Below are positions 43,819-52,968 of a stretch of DNA of 64,000 bases, in pieces. A program made the position numbers and the translations under genes. Numbering within the stretch: position 1 is the first letter of the stretch; every line of letters begins with the position of its first letter. The notes under the pieces were generated by a model. That model was not told the origin of the DNA. It ran no database searches and worked only from the letters and a program-made list of their open reading frames with translations. The stretch comes from Bradyrhizobium icense (GTDB lineage Bacteria; Pseudomonadota; Alphaproteobacteria; Rhizobiales; Xanthobacteraceae). The stretch lies in the NCBI RefSeq assembly GCF_001693385.1, contig NZ_CP016428.1, forward strand, positions 992,001-1,056,000. The letters run 5' to 3'.

Positions 43819-44934
43819 TCAGTTCGCGCGATAGATTCGTGTTTCTCCTTCCCGGAGAGTGATGAACGAGGTCTCATCTATGCCAGCCATCCTGATCGCG
43901 GCGGCCAGGTCCACCAGCGGACGGTCAATTGCTTCCGCAGACATCTGAAAGGTCCCGTGGTGCATTCCGATGCTTTGCGTGGCGCCAAGGTCTCGATGCG
44001 CCTGGACAGCTTCAGCGGGATTCATATGCATAGGGCTCATGAACCAGCGTGGCTCATATGCACCGATGCCCAGCATCGCGACGTCGGGAGTCCCAAGTCG
44101 TCTCCTGATGTCAGAAAAGTGGGTGGAATAGCCCCCATCTCCCCCAAAATAGACCCGGCGATCACCATCCTGAATCAGATAGCTGCCCCAAAGGCTCCTT
44201 TGACGATCCCGGATCCCGCGCGCCGAAAAATGCTGTGTCGGTGCGAAGGTCACTTTGCAGCCTGGCCTGATTTGGAGCTCCTCCCACCAGTCAAACTCGC
44301 AAACATTGGTAAATCCGATAGAGCGGACCAATTCTCCGTCGCCAGCGGCCACCAGCACGACTGGCGAGAACTTCTGCTGAAGACAACGCAGCGTACCTAT
44401 GTCCAGGTGGTCGTAGTGATTGTGGCTGATCAGGATGAGATCGATGCGCGGCAATTCATCGATGGCCATGCCGGGCTCCCTGACGCGCTTTGGACCGAGC
44501 CATTGGATTGGACTTGCACGCATCGACCAGATGGGATCGGTCAGAATGTTCAAGCCTTTGCACTGAATCAAGAACGTGGCGTGATTCACGAAGGTTATGG
44601 CAATGTCATTGGTGCCGCACATCGCGCGCAGCCTGGGCACTGACGCATTCTCCACTGCATCTGGCCACCGGCTTCTCTTGTCAAAGATCATTTTCATCGC
44701 GCTCGAAAACGTAGGCGCGAAACCCGTTGGAAGAGTGGGGTTATGGAAGCGTCGCCCGTCAAAGTGGTCTGAGACTGGCCACGTCTTGGGCGCCCGCACT
44801 CGAATCTGATCCGGCGATCCCTGATCAGCGAATTCATGCGTCGTCTCGTCAGACGCCAAGAGCGTTGCCGAGCGCGCTTGAAGTGAGCCATCCGAAGTGA
44901 AGTTCAAGGGCGCCTCCCGTTCGATATCGATCAT
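43819..44934 (-). CDS. MBL-fold metallohydrolase, NAPE-PLD/UlaG-like
   Basis: 371 residues from ATG 44934 (a TTG at 44958 would add 8 residues). The metal motif HNHYDHLD with upstream VNHATFLIQ and the downstream APTQHFSARGI, GGDGGY and GMHHGTF motifs match the phospholipase-D-like/UlaG-type metallo-beta-lactamase fold with two metal ions. It could hydrolyse a phospholipid or another phosphodiester or lactone. The start codon overlaps the operator palindrome, so the transcript may be leaderless. Substrate unknown. Confidence 0.82.
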   Translation of the reverse strand: MIDIEREAPLNFTSDGSLQARSATLLASDETTHEFADQGSPDQIRVRAPKTWPVSDHFDGRRFHNPTLPTGFAPTFSSAMKMIFDKRSRWPDAVENASVPRLRAMCGTNDIAITFVNHATFLIQCKGLNILTDPIWSMRASPIQWLGPKRVREPGMAIDELPRIDLILISHNHYDHLDIGTLRCLQQKFSPVVLVAAGDGELVRSIGFTNVCEFDWWEELQIRPGCKVTFAPTQHFSARGIRDRQRSLWGSYLIQDGDRRVYFGGDGGYSTHFSDIRRRLGTPDVAMLGIGAYEPRWFMSPMHMNPAEAVQAHRDLGATQSIGMHHGTFQMSAEAIDRPLVDLAAAIRMAGIDETSFITLREGETRIYRAN

Positions 44935-44953
44935 AGATCGATTACTCGATCTA
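44934..44953. promoter_or_regulatory. TetR-type operator variant, MBL-fold/DUF3313 operon
   Basis: TAGATCGATTACTCGATCTA, a perfect 8-bp inverted repeat with a 4-bp spacer. It shares the arms of the other sites but has wider spacing; its end overlaps the ATG of the MBL-fold gene. Confidence 0.65.
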
Positions 44954-45022
44954 TACAAGAAACGTATATATGCGCGGTTAAAGTTTCTAGCTTGGACGAA
45001 TAGCGAAGTTGCCGGGCGTTCT

Positions 45023-45925
45023 TTATCTTGAACCAGAGCTCGAAAGTTGTGTGAGGCGAGCCTCGAGCGTCATGTAGCCAACCTTCGCTGAGAGCGAGAC
45101 GGGGATATAAATCCTCTGCGCATCGACCACTCCGAACGCCAGCTCGACGTCGCCGAGCGCTCCATTCGGCCTCTTGGCCTGTGAACTGCTCTCGCTGCGC
45201 ATTTCTCCCGCGATGGGTGTTATCCGTAGCTCGCAGACCGTAAGCGGCCCAACGTAGGGGCCCTTGTTCGCCATGCGCGTCCCCTTGCTCTTCAAAGAGA
45301 CGTCAAAACGGCGCCGGCCATCAAAGACCGGCACCGTGCGATCGCAGACTCCGGCTTCACTTTTCCCGTCCTGAGCAACCGCCGGCAGCAATAGAGCGCT
45401 CAAGGGGTCGGTGATATTCTTGAGATGCTCTAACGTGACGGGAACGTTGATGTTCTCTGATTTGGCGGGCGGATCGATCGACATTGCGCTGACCTTCCCA
45501 TCTGACATGGTCAGTCCAATCTTTTGCACTCGTTGGCTTCCTTGATGGGCAAGGTCGAAAGTCGCGGGAATAAGGCGGCCCCGCTTGTAAGCGCCGCTCG
45601 ACACTGCCTCTCCAGTCGCCGAACCCATCAGCCTCGCCGCTCCGGATGTCCGATAGTTGACCCTGACCTTGTAGGCGCCGCCCCGCACGGCAGCCAGGAC
45701 GTCGGCCTGCGCAATGGTGAGGCCTGCAAACGCCACCTCATAGGCAGCGCGGATATCGCCGTCTTCAGCGGCCGAGGGTCCTGTAGAGGACGCATAGAGA
45801 ATGACGGCCCTGATGGTGGCCCTCGTAAGCAAAGCCCGGACCGCCGCGCCGGCTTTCGCCCAGGGTAAACGACGCTCTGGAAGGAAGCTTTTCGTTGCAG
45901 GACAAAAACCCATAATCGTTTCCAT
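45023..45925 (-). CDS. DUF3108-like exported protein
   Basis: 300 residues, with a hydrophobic N terminus (VRALLTRATIRAVILYASST) that may be a signal segment. The body shows the DUF3108 pattern: IRAAYEVAFAGLTIAQADV, GGAYKVRVNYRTSG, and a C-terminal YIPVSLSAKVGYMTLEARLTQL. Such proteins are periplasmic and of unknown function, sometimes near envelope genes. It stands alone with an operator 10 bp upstream of the annotated ATG. Confidence 0.65.
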   Translation of the reverse strand: METIMGFCPATKSFLPERRLPWAKAGAAVRALLTRATIRAVILYASSTGPSAAEDGDIRAAYEVAFAGLTIAQADVLAAVRGGAYKVRVNYRTSGAARLMGSATGEAVSSGAYKRGRLIPATFDLAHQGSQRVQKIGLTMSDGKVSAMSIDPPAKSENINVPVTLEHLKNITDPLSALLLPAVAQDGKSEAGVCDRTVPVFDGRRRFDVSLKSKGTRMANKGPYVGPLTVCELRITPIAGEMRSESSSQAKRPNGALGDVELAFGVVDAQRIYIPVSLSAKVGYMTLEARLTQLSSSGSR

Positions 45926-45934
45926 TTCTATTAC

Positions 45935-45950
45935 TAGAGCGATCGATCTA
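45935..45950. promoter_or_regulatory. TetR-type operator, DUF3108 gene
   Basis: TAGAGCGATCGATCTA lies immediately upstream of the DUF3108 gene. Reverse complement of the site at 42834. Confidence 0.75.
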
Positions 45951-46067
45951 TCTAACTACAATGTGTTCGCAAAATGGCCTTTACGTTAGGTTGCACAGAG
46001 CGCGCCTTCTTAATGAGAACGGTGAATTGTGAGGCGCTCGACCTGATCGAGGGGTGGGAGCCATAAT

Positions 46068-46083
46068 TAGAACAATTGATCTA
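46068..46083. promoter_or_regulatory. TetR-type operator
   Basis: TAGAACAATTGATCTA, within a GC-poor stretch upstream of the hydrolase/SDR/reductase genes. Confidence 0.65.
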
Positions 46084-46120
46084 ATATATGTTGACGCGCG
46101 TGGGTTTGGTTGATAATTGA

Positions 46121-46136
46121 TAGATAGTACGCTCTA
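46121..46136. promoter_or_regulatory. TetR-type operator
   Basis: TAGATAGTACGCTCTA, 37 bp after the previous site. Probably controls the operon starting at 46469. Confidence 0.65.
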
Positions 46137-46468
46137 GTAATATGAGCAACTGCGTAATGCGTAAATTGGGATGAGTGGCCCCGAATGCATCTGCGAACAA
46201 CTTCGGGTGTGTCCAGATGGTGCCTCGCATCCGTGTTGCGGGGCAAAGGCATCATCCGTCGGGTGACCGCGCCGGAGATCGAAAATACTTGCCGCGGACT
46301 GAAACCATGGCCCCCGGGCCGCACGAATTAGGCGCCCGCATAGTCTCCAATGTTTGCTCTAACTCGCTCGCCCAAATGGACTTCGAAATCTCCCCGCGTC
46401 TGCAACGAGAAACCAAACGATCGCCGCGCGCACCTCTCAAGGACATCATCTCCCAAGGAGCAAAGGAC

Positions 46469-47677
46469 ATGAGACGTCAGCTCAATGCCGTATTACTGGC
46501 GTGCCTCGTCGCCGCGCTTCCAGCGAAAGGCGCGGATGCGCAGGTTGCTATTGCCAAACAAGAGGTGGCGCCCTTTCGCACCGTCGACTTTGATTGGGTC
46601 GATACTTCTCGGGGACGCCGAGTCCCTGCGCGCCTGTATTGGCCTGGTGAAGCATCTTCCGGCCGGGTGCCGTTGATCGTGTTTTCACATGGTATCGGAG
46701 GTACCCGCAATGGCTACACCTATCTTGCGAGACAGTGGGCCGCACACGGCATCGCCAGCCTGCATGTTCAGCACACCGGCAGCGACTCTGGGGTTTGGTT
46801 CGGCAATCCCCTTGGGATCGTGAATCGCCTTCAAGCCGCGGCACAGGACGGCGAAGCGGCAGCGCGGGCCGTCGATTTGCAGTTTGCGCTCGACCGCATT
46901 CTCTCCAACGCGAGTCCCTATGCCGGCCTCATTGACCAGCACCGCATTGTCGCCGCAGGGCATTCGTACGGGGCCAACACCACATTGCTGGCTGTCGGCG
47001 CGCGGGTCATCCGTAATGGACGGTGGGTCCAGTTCCGCGATCAACGCTATCGGGCTGCGATCGTGATTTCCGCGCCGCCCTTCTACGGCGAAAAGGACCT
47101 GACCGGCGTGCTCGCCAATATCAACGTGCCGACTCTGCACGTGACGTCTACCGAGGACATCATAAGAATTCCGGGCTTTTACTCGCCCGCCAGCGATCGC
47201 GTGGCAATCTTCAACGCAACTGCCAACCCGCGAAAGCTGCTGGCCGTGTTCCAAGGCGGGTCTCATAGCATGTTCACGGATCGCCCTCTCGTCGGAGGCC
47301 CGGCGCTGAACCCGATGGTCAAGGAGGCCACAGCAGATCTGACCCTCGCATTCCTGGACTACGCCTTCAGAGGGCAGGTGACCGGTTTGAGCCATTGGAA
47401 CGCCACCTGGCAAAACATTCTCGCCGAGCCTCCGGCAGGGACGTTGGTTGCCGCTACGCCAGCGCAGAAGCTTTTGCAGCCGCCAGGGCCCGGGAGGTCA
47501 GCCGCCATGATCACCGAGGTGAGCGCCGAAGGCCGGATCGCGCCTGGCGACGATAGGAGCTCTCCGGCAGCGCGCTGTGCGCTGCGCCGCATGAGCTTGC
47601 TCAAGGGCTCTTCTGCCTGGGCCGGCGGAGCAGCCTGCACAGATCAGAATGGGACGATAAGCCATGGACCAAGCTAA
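46469..47677 (+). CDS. Exported alpha/beta hydrolase (PAF-acetylhydrolase/dienelactone hydrolase-like)
   Basis: 402 residues from ATG 46469, which has CAAGGAG upstream. Signal peptide LNAVLLACLVAALPAKGADA. The alpha/beta hydrolase fold shows IVFSHGIGGTRNGY (oxyanion strand), the nucleophile elbow AAGHSYGANTT, an Asp candidate in TSTEDIIRIPG and the His in GGSHSMFTDR. It could hydrolyse an ester or lactone in the periplasm. Its end overlaps the SDR gene by 14 bp. The C-terminal 60 residues (AAMITEVSAEGRIAPGDDRS onwards) look less conserved and may be an extension. Substrate unknown. Confidence 0.8.
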   Translation: MRRQLNAVLLACLVAALPAKGADAQVAIAKQEVAPFRTVDFDWVDTSRGRRVPARLYWPGEASSGRVPLIVFSHGIGGTRNGYTYLARQWAAHGIASLHVQHTGSDSGVWFGNPLGIVNRLQAAAQDGEAAARAVDLQFALDRILSNASPYAGLIDQHRIVAAGHSYGANTTLLAVGARVIRNGRWVQFRDQRYRAAIVISAPPFYGEKDLTGVLANINVPTLHVTSTEDIIRIPGFYSPASDRVAIFNATANPRKLLAVFQGGSHSMFTDRPLVGGPALNPMVKEATADLTLAFLDYAFRGQVTGLSHWNATWQNILAEPPAGTLVAATPAQKLLQPPGPGRSAAMITEVSAEGRIAPGDDRSSPAARCALRRMSLLKGSSAWAGGAACTDQNGTISHGPS

Positions 47678-48578
47678 ACCGCAGCGCGTCGTTGTCATGA
47701 CCGGAGCCACAGCCGGACTTGGCGCTCATGCCCTGCAGCACTTTGCCGCCCAGCCCGACACGCGAGTCATCATCGGTGCCCGTGGTAGCGGGCGAACAGT
47801 GCCAAGTGGCGTCGAGGTCACGCCGCTCGATCTGGCCTCGCTCGCCAGTGTCCGGGAATTTGCAGATGCAGTGACGCGGCAACTCGGGGACGCCCGCATC
47901 AACGTTCTGGTCCTCAACGCCGGCATCCATGGGTCGGACGCCAAGCAACAGAGCGCGGAGGGCTATGGCCTGACCTTCGCGGTGAACCACCTTGCCCACT
48001 ATCTGCTGGCCCGGCTCCTGCTGCCGCATATGGCCGATCACGGCCGCCTGCTGATCACTTCGAGCAACATGCACGATCCTCCCCTCAAGCGGATCGCGCC
48101 TAAGACGCTCGACCTGCAGGAGTGGGCCCACCCGACCGAAAATGGTTCCGGCGTGGGCATACGCTCCTACACGGCTTCAAAGCTATGCAATCTGATGACG
48201 GCGCTGTCCTTCGCCCAACTCGACGAGGCGAAGGCTCGTCAGATCAGCGTCGTTGCCTTCAATCCCGGACTTACCGGCGGCGTTGCGGGGCGTGACGCGT
48301 CCGCTTTGCAGAGAGCGTTCGTCAAAGTCCTGACGCGTACGGTCTTTCCGCTGATCGGCCTGTTCCGTCCCGAGTTCGTCATGAATACACCCGAACACTC
48401 CGGCAAAATGCTCGCTGACGTCGCTCTAGGGGCAATCACCCCGCCCGACGGCCGGATTTACATTTCCCTGGTCAAGGGCGAACCGACCTTTCCCGACCCC
48501 TCCGAATTAGCGCGAAGCCGGGACGGTCAGGATCGACTGTGGCGCGAAAGCGCAGCCATGGTCGGCCTCGAATCATAA
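47664..48578 (+). CDS. SDR-family oxidoreductase, retinol dehydrogenase-like
   Basis: 304 residues. TGATAGLGAHA is a Rossmann Gly motif of the extended human RDH-like SDRs, LNAGIHGSDA the NAG motif, LLITSSNMHD the Ser, and YTASK the catalytic pair. It starts inside the end of the hydrolase gene and ends one base before the start of the FNR-type gene's open frame, so the three form an operon. Substrate unknown. Confidence 0.85.
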   Translation: MDQAKPQRVVVMTGATAGLGAHALQHFAAQPDTRVIIGARGSGRTVPSGVEVTPLDLASLASVREFADAVTRQLGDARINVLVLNAGIHGSDAKQQSAEGYGLTFAVNHLAHYLLARLLLPHMADHGRLLITSSNMHDPPLKRIAPKTLDLQEWAHPTENGSGVGIRSYTASKLCNLMTALSFAQLDEAKARQISVVAFNPGLTGGVAGRDASALQRAFVKVLTRTVFPLIGLFRPEFVMNTPEHSGKMLADVALGAITPPDGRIYISLVKGEPTFPDPSELARSRDGQDRLWRESAAMVGLES

Positions 48579-48632
48579 GTGCCTTTGGTCAAGACAAAAC
48601 AGACCAGGAAAACAAGGAAGCAAGTACCACGT

Positions 48633-49274
48633 ATGAAAATCACCTTTACGAGAAAGGTCCACGAATACGACGACGTCTACTCGTTTTTCTTCGATGCAAC
48701 CGGAGTCAAATATAGAGCTGGTCAGTATACCCATTTGAGGGTCGGCGGTGCGCTCGACTTCTTCCTTGGCTCGATACGCGAGCTGTCCTTCGCTTCAGCT
48801 CCTGGAGATCCGGAGCTCATGTTCAGCATGCATGTCGGCTCAAAAAGCAAATTCAAGGAAAAAATGAGCGCGCTCCAACCAAACGATAAGATCAGCCTGT
48901 TTGGCACAGGCGCACACATCAAACTGCCTGAAAGCAGACCTGCAAGCTTGGTTTTCATAGCGGGCGGAGTGGGGATGACACCCTTCCGCTCCATGATCTT
49001 GGAAGCACACAAGGCGGGCAACTATCCGATGACGCTGGTTCAGGTACAGCGAGGCGATTTCCTGTATCGCAAGGAGTTGAAGCCGCTTGTATCGGACTAT
49101 AATGCCGTCCGTCCGGAGGCGTTCGTCGATACCGTCAAGAATGTGGCGAGAGGCCGGAGCGATGATGTGATCTTCTATGTATGCGGCTCGAGCAGGCTCA
49201 TTGCATCTGTCGTTGAAGCCCTAAATGAAGCTGGTGTTGAGAAAGACAGCATACAGATAGAAAATTACAAGTAG
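48633..49274 (+). CDS. FNR-type FAD/NAD(P)H oxidoreductase
   Basis: 213 residues from ATG 48633, preceded by AAGGAAG. FAD-binding RELSFASAP and NAD(P)-binding FIAGGVGMTPFRSMI plus VIFYVCGSSRLIASV mark a ferredoxin-NADP reductase-like module without its own iron-sulphur domain. It could supply electrons to an oxygenase, perhaps even the Rieske dioxygenase of the same island, but that is inference. It follows the SDR gene by 54 bp. Confidence 0.82.
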   Translation: MKITFTRKVHEYDDVYSFFFDATGVKYRAGQYTHLRVGGALDFFLGSIRELSFASAPGDPELMFSMHVGSKSKFKEKMSALQPNDKISLFGTGAHIKLPESRPASLVFIAGGVGMTPFRSMILEAHKAGNYPMTLVQVQRGDFLYRKELKPLVSDYNAVRPEAFVDTVKNVARGRSDDVIFYVCGSSRLIASVVEALNEAGVEKDSIQIENYK

Positions 49275-49315
49275 GGAAGCTCGGACAGAGGCGCACCAGT
49301 GAGAGGCGCACCAGA

Positions 49316-49660
49316 ATGAAGGCGGCCTGTGCCGCAGCCACTCAAGCGCGGTTGCCTGGCCTCAATCGATCGCCACGCCTACCACCGGCGATCCTTCTTC
49401 GGGGTGGCATCATTGCTGCGAGCGGTGGCTTCGCGGCCATCGCCATCGCACTCTCGGTGGCACGGGCGCAGGAGGCGAGGGGCGTCGCCAACTATGGTCC
49501 GGTGGGCAGAGCCCGCGAGGTCGGGCGCGCAATACTCTTTGGGGCAGATAGCTTCGTGCTCATGGCCGATACTTCGGCACGACAGGCCCGTGCATGCGCT
49601 CTGTTTTGCTCCGACCGGGCAGCTTCACGCGAGAATGAAGGAATATTCAGCGCGCGATGA
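49316..49660 (+). CDS. Possible small exported protein, uncertain
   Basis: 114 residues, with a hydrophobic N-terminal segment (GGIIAASGGFAAIAIALSVA) that ends in ARAQ, as a signal peptide might. The rest shows no recognised domain. No clear ribosome-binding site was found at 49316. It may be a remnant or a spurious frame. It lies between the FNR-type gene and the interrupted coiled-coil protein gene. Confidence 0.25.
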   Translation: MKAACAAATQARLPGLNRSPRLPPAILLRGGIIAASGGFAAIAIALSVARAQEARGVANYGPVGRAREVGRAILFGADSFVLMADTSARQARACALFCSDRAASRENEGIFSAR

Positions 49661-50642
49661 TCAGGCCCTTGCTGGTCACGACCACCCAGCGGCCGTCCTG
49701 CTTGCGAATGGCATCGACACGGCCGAGGCCGGGCACGGGGTCGCCGGCATAGACCTCATACATGCCGCCACGACTTTCGATCAGTGCGATGCCGTTGGCG
49801 ACGTCCCGCAATATCCAGCCTTCGACGGTCGGCGGCCGTGCAAGTTCGGGCTTGGGCGAAGGCAAAGGAGCGGGTGCGGCTGCAGCTTGCTGCGGCATCG
49901 ATCCAGTCACGTCCTTCGCGGCAAGCGGCGCGGCGGCAGCCGTCGTCGCGGACGCCTGGGCGACGCGCAGCTTGTCGACGGTTTCGCTGAGTTTGGCGAG
50001 TTTCACGGCAGGCTCGGCCTACGCCTTCTCGACCTTGTCGAGGCGATCGCTGGCCTTGTTGAACTGGGTGGCGTCCGCCTTGGCAGTATGATCGATGCTC
50101 GCCTTCAGAGCTGCGATATCTGCATCGATCCGCGCCACGGAGGCCTCCAGCGCATGGTCGTTCGCCGGCGCCGCAGCCGAAACCGCCCCTCCGGCCATCA
50201 ACTTTCCAATGCCTGCGGTTGCCAGCCCGCCGCCAATCGCACCCGCCGCCGTCGCCAGCGCCAGTACGGCGGCCATCGCTCCGAACCGGCGCTTGCCGGA
50301 CGATGCTTCTGCCGGCGCAGCCTTTGCGCCGGCGCCGAGGCGGTCGCCAGGCGACATGATCGTCACGTTACGGGGGAAGCGCAGTGCTTCCGGCTTTCCG
50401 GTGTCGATCGCGGGAGCTTCACCCTGTAACGCTTCAAGTTTTGGCGCTTCAGTCGCGACGGCCTCCACCTTGGGCGCGTCGGGCTTCGGCGAGGTTTCTT
50501 CCTGGTTGGACGCGAATCTCGCGGTCTCGACCTCAGCCGCGGCCGCCGCCGGCTCGCTGGGCGGCGGCACATCGGGAGCGGCTGGGCCTGCGCCAAGGGT
50601 TCCGGTTTCACCGCTGCTGGGCCGGGGTTGCTGATCGCTCAC
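49647..50642 (-). pseudogene. Single-pass membrane/coiled-coil protein gene interrupted by one in-frame amber codon
   Basis: 332 codons in one continuous frame from GTG 50642 (preceded by GGAGGATCCTAC) to 49647, broken by a single TAG at 50019-50021. The first part is cytoplasmic, Pro/Glu/Ala-rich, then one transmembrane helix (FGAMAAVLALATAAGAIGGGLA), then a coiled coil (ALEASVARIDADIAALKASI; ASDRLDKVEKA) that continues after the TAG as AEPAVKLAKLSETVDKLRVA and a C-terminal PTVEGWILRDVANGIALIES domain. The frame, and the coiled-coil heptads, resume without shift. The likely original codon is CAG (Gln). An operator at 50676 lies upstream. Confidence 0.8.
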
Positions 50643-50675
50643 GTAGGATCCTCCGGGATTGAATATCTCTAATAC

Positions 50676-50691
50676 TAGATTGATCAATCTA
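50676..50691. promoter_or_regulatory. TetR-type operator, amber-interrupted gene
   Basis: TAGATTGATCAATCTA, a perfect 16-bp palindrome, 34 bp upstream of the GTG at 50642. Confidence 0.8.
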
Positions 50692-50728
50692 TCTATCAAA
50701 TGTGTTCGCATAGTGACCCACTCTATGA

Positions 50729-50744
50729 TAGACGGAGCGCTCTA
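50729..50744. promoter_or_regulatory. TetR-type operator, tetR gene 1
   Basis: TAGACGGAGCGCTCTA, 18 bp upstream of the ATG of the TetR gene at 50762, suggesting autoregulation. Confidence 0.65.
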
Positions 50745-50761
50745 AATTAAGGTAGGTGACT

Positions 50762-51397
50762 ATGAGGAAACTCGATCCGGTCAAGCACGAAGAGAAACGG
50801 CAGCAAATTCTGCAAGCTGCAGCACGCTGTTTTGTGCGGGACGGTTTTAGAGGCGCGAGCACGTCCGACATTTGTGCAGAGGCCAAGATCAGCCCCGGAC
50901 ACCTCTACCACTATTTCCCGAGCAAGGAGGCGATCGTCAGCGCCATCACCGTATTCGGACTGGCGATGGCCACCGAGATCTTCAGCGCTATCGCTCAAGG
51001 GCCCGACGTGGTCACGGCGCTCCTCGCAGAGCTGGAGCGCGGGATCTTCGGCGGCGACCGTTCGAAGGGGACTTTCATGCTCGATTTGCTTGCGGAATCC
51101 GCCCGTAATCCCGGGATCGGCGAAATCCTGCGCGAGCGTCATTGTGAAATTAGGGCGTTGCTCGCGAAGCTCTTGCAGGAAGGCCAAGAGCGCGGCCAAG
51201 TCGATGTCGACCTGGATCCGGACTTGGCAGCGTCGATCCTCATCAGCTTCATCGATGGCGCCAAGGCGATGACGATCCGGGATCCTGGGCTGGACGCGGC
51301 GAACACCACCGAGATGCTAAAGATCGCTATCTCGCGCTTCCTGCGGCCTCCATCGAACAAGGCGTCGGCGAAAAAGCGCCAGCATCGCGGTGTGTAG
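50762..51397 (+). CDS. TetR-family transcriptional repressor 1
   Basis: 211 residues from ATG 50762, preceded by AAGGTAGG. The helix-turn-helix is ARCFVRDGFRGASTSDICAEAKISPGHLYHYFPSKEAIVSAI (20 of these: GFRGASTSDICAEAKISPGH), typical of TetR/AcrR. The C terminus is a ligand-binding domain of the usual size. Nearly the same DNA-binding region is present in the regulator at 56179. It is likely the local repressor of the TAGA-N8-TCTA regulon and of itself, relieved by an unknown hydrophobic ligand. Confidence 0.9.
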   Translation: MRKLDPVKHEEKRQQILQAAARCFVRDGFRGASTSDICAEAKISPGHLYHYFPSKEAIVSAITVFGLAMATEIFSAIAQGPDVVTALLAELERGIFGGDRSKGTFMLDLLAESARNPGIGEILRERHCEIRALLAKLLQEGQERGQVDVDLDPDLAASILISFIDGAKAMTIRDPGLDAANTTEMLKIAISRFLRPPSNKASAKKRQHRGV

Positions 51398-51503
51398 GCT
51401 GGGATGCAATTCCAATTCTACCGATCATTGCCAAGGGCGTTGGGTCTTCCTACGATTGCAGCCGGGAGAAGAGCTGTTTCCTGGCCGAGGGCCTCGTGCT
51501 GGG

Positions 51504-51824
51504 TCAATTGGCCCTGGGAGCTTTGTTCGTTGAGCGGCACAACGTCGCCTCATAGACTTGGGCTTCATAGGATTCCAGAAGAGGTTTTCTCCTGTCATCA
51601 AATGCCACATAATGCGGCATGTTGATGTGGTTTTCCAAATCTTTCAAGGTCTCCCACATCTCGAATACGAACATCTCTTGTTCGTTTTCTAAAGAGGGAT
51701 AATGGGAATAGGCTAGATTTCCGTTCTCCTTCCTTGTGTTTTTTACATTGTCCATCACGAAGGACAAAAGCTCATCCCGCTTTCCGGGCTTGAGAACATA
51801 CTTGACCGACACGACAATGGTCAC
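51504..51824 (-). CDS. ABM-domain monooxygenase-like protein
   Basis: 106 residues from GTG 51824. VSVKYVLKPGKRDELLSFVM, NLAYSHYPSLENEQEMFVFEMW and HINMPHYVAF are the marks of the antibiotic biosynthesis monooxygenase/quinol monooxygenase dimeric alpha-beta barrel. Related proteins oxidise quinols without cofactor or bind heme; many are of unknown role. No TAGA-N8-TCTA site was found upstream. Confidence 0.78.
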   Translation of the reverse strand: MTIVVSVKYVLKPGKRDELLSFVMDNVKNTRKENGNLAYSHYPSLENEQEMFVFEMWETLKDLENHINMPHYVAFDDRRKPLLESYEAQVYEATLCRSTNKAPRAN

Positions 51825-52032
51825 TTCAAACTATCCCTTCAAGCAACGTCATCGTTAAGGAGAATGCGTAGATATTGGTATCATGAAATAACGCTGTCAA
51901 CGCATGTGTTCGCCGGCAAGCTCGCCCTACGCCGCGTTGAACTTAATGTATGCAGCGGTGTCGAGCCAACGCGGGTCTGATGTGCCCTCGGGATCGTCAG
52001 GAAGGATCAAGATTGAGGATCAAGATCGTGTC

Positions 52033-52968
52033 CTATGTTTTCATCAGCAACACGACCTTGCCGGACAGCCTTGGTCCTAGTTCCGCTTTCGTCAGTGTAC
52101 TCAGAGCGTCTTCGAAGCGCGCCTCCACGCCAACGGCTGGCCTCAACGCACCCTTGCAAGCAAGTTCAGCGATTGCCGAGAGGTGCTTGATTCCCATGGT
52201 CGCGAAGGCGAGTTTATAGCGTCGCGACACCATTCCTCGAATGAGCCTCGGGGCTGTCGGATTGATATCGACGAACACGCCGTCGGGGTTGAGCATTGAA
52301 AGGCCGTCGCCAACACCGAGCGTTCCGAGGGTATCGAACACGGCGTCGAACTTTTCGCCATTAAGGTACGCACTCTTGTTGGAGTACGCGAATATCGGCT
52401 GGACACCCGCCGCGCTTGCGCTTGCCATGGAGGTGGGCCCGCTTGTCCCGGCAACGCGTGCTCCGTGGGTGATCGCCAACTGCACGGCGGACGAGCCGAC
52501 CGCGCCCGCGCAGCCATTCACAAATATACTTGAGCCAGGCCGTGCTCGAGCTCGGTCGACGACCGCAGCCCAGGCGGTCATCGCCGGAATGGGAAGGCAG
52601 GCTGCTTCGGCAAAGGAAAGCTGCGGGGGCTTCTTTGCTACAAGATTGGCGTCCAGGGTGACCTGTTCCGCGAAGGCGCCCGACTTCTTGAAGTCCATGG
52701 TGCCGAAGACTTCATCCCCGACACGAACAGTGGTGACGTCGTTTCCGACGGCCTCGACGACCCCGGCAGAATCGGTACCCATCCCTTTCGGAAATGACCT
52801 ATTCATGAAGAGTTTCATCGCCCCTTGGCGAAGCTTCCAGTCAAAGGGATTGATCGCCGCGGCCCGGACGGCAACGCGCACGTGGTTGCGCCCAAGCAGA
52901 GGTAAGTCGAACTCTCCGAAATGCATTTCCGCAGGTCCGCCGTAACGGTCGTATTGTACTCTTCTCAT
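52033..52968 (-). CDS. Quinone oxidoreductase-like MDR-family NADPH dehydrogenase
   Basis: 311 residues. The GroES-like N-terminal domain (AAAINPFDWKLRQGAMK; GTDSAGVVEAVG) and the Rossmann motif VNGCAGAVGSSAVQLA mark a zinc-independent, NADPH-dependent quinone oxidoreductase of the MDR superfamily; the catalytic zinc Cys is absent. It would reduce quinones or enones. Not obviously linked to an operator; it stands between two short gaps. Confidence 0.82.
   Translation of the reverse strand: MRRVQYDRYGGPAEMHFGEFDLPLLGRNHVRVAVRAAAINPFDWKLRQGAMKLFMNRSFPKGMGTDSAGVVEAVGNDVTTVRVGDEVFGTMDFKKSGAFAEQVTLDANLVAKKPPQLSFAEAACLPIPAMTAWAAVVDRARARPGSSIFVNGCAGAVGSSAVQLAITHGARVAGTSGPTSMASASAAGVQPIFAYSNKSAYLNGEKFDAVFDTLGTLGVGDGLSMLNPDGVFVDINPTAPRLIRGMVSRRYKLAFATMGIKHLSAIAELACKGALRPAVGVEARFEDALSTLTKAELGPRLSGKVVLLMKT

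Larger units (their letters stand above)
45951..46468. other. 518-bp regulatory region between the DUF3108 and hydrolase genes
   Basis: No gene is supported. It holds two TAGA-N8-TCTA sites (46068 and 46121), 38 bp apart, and is otherwise AT-rich in its first half. The hydrolase gene start lies 332 bp after the second site. Confidence 0.6.

Noticed and set aside
49329..50429. Long plus-strand frame covering the amber-interrupted gene
   Set aside because: The opposite strand has a ribosome-binding site, a membrane helix and a coiled coil in a consistent frame; this frame has none of these.
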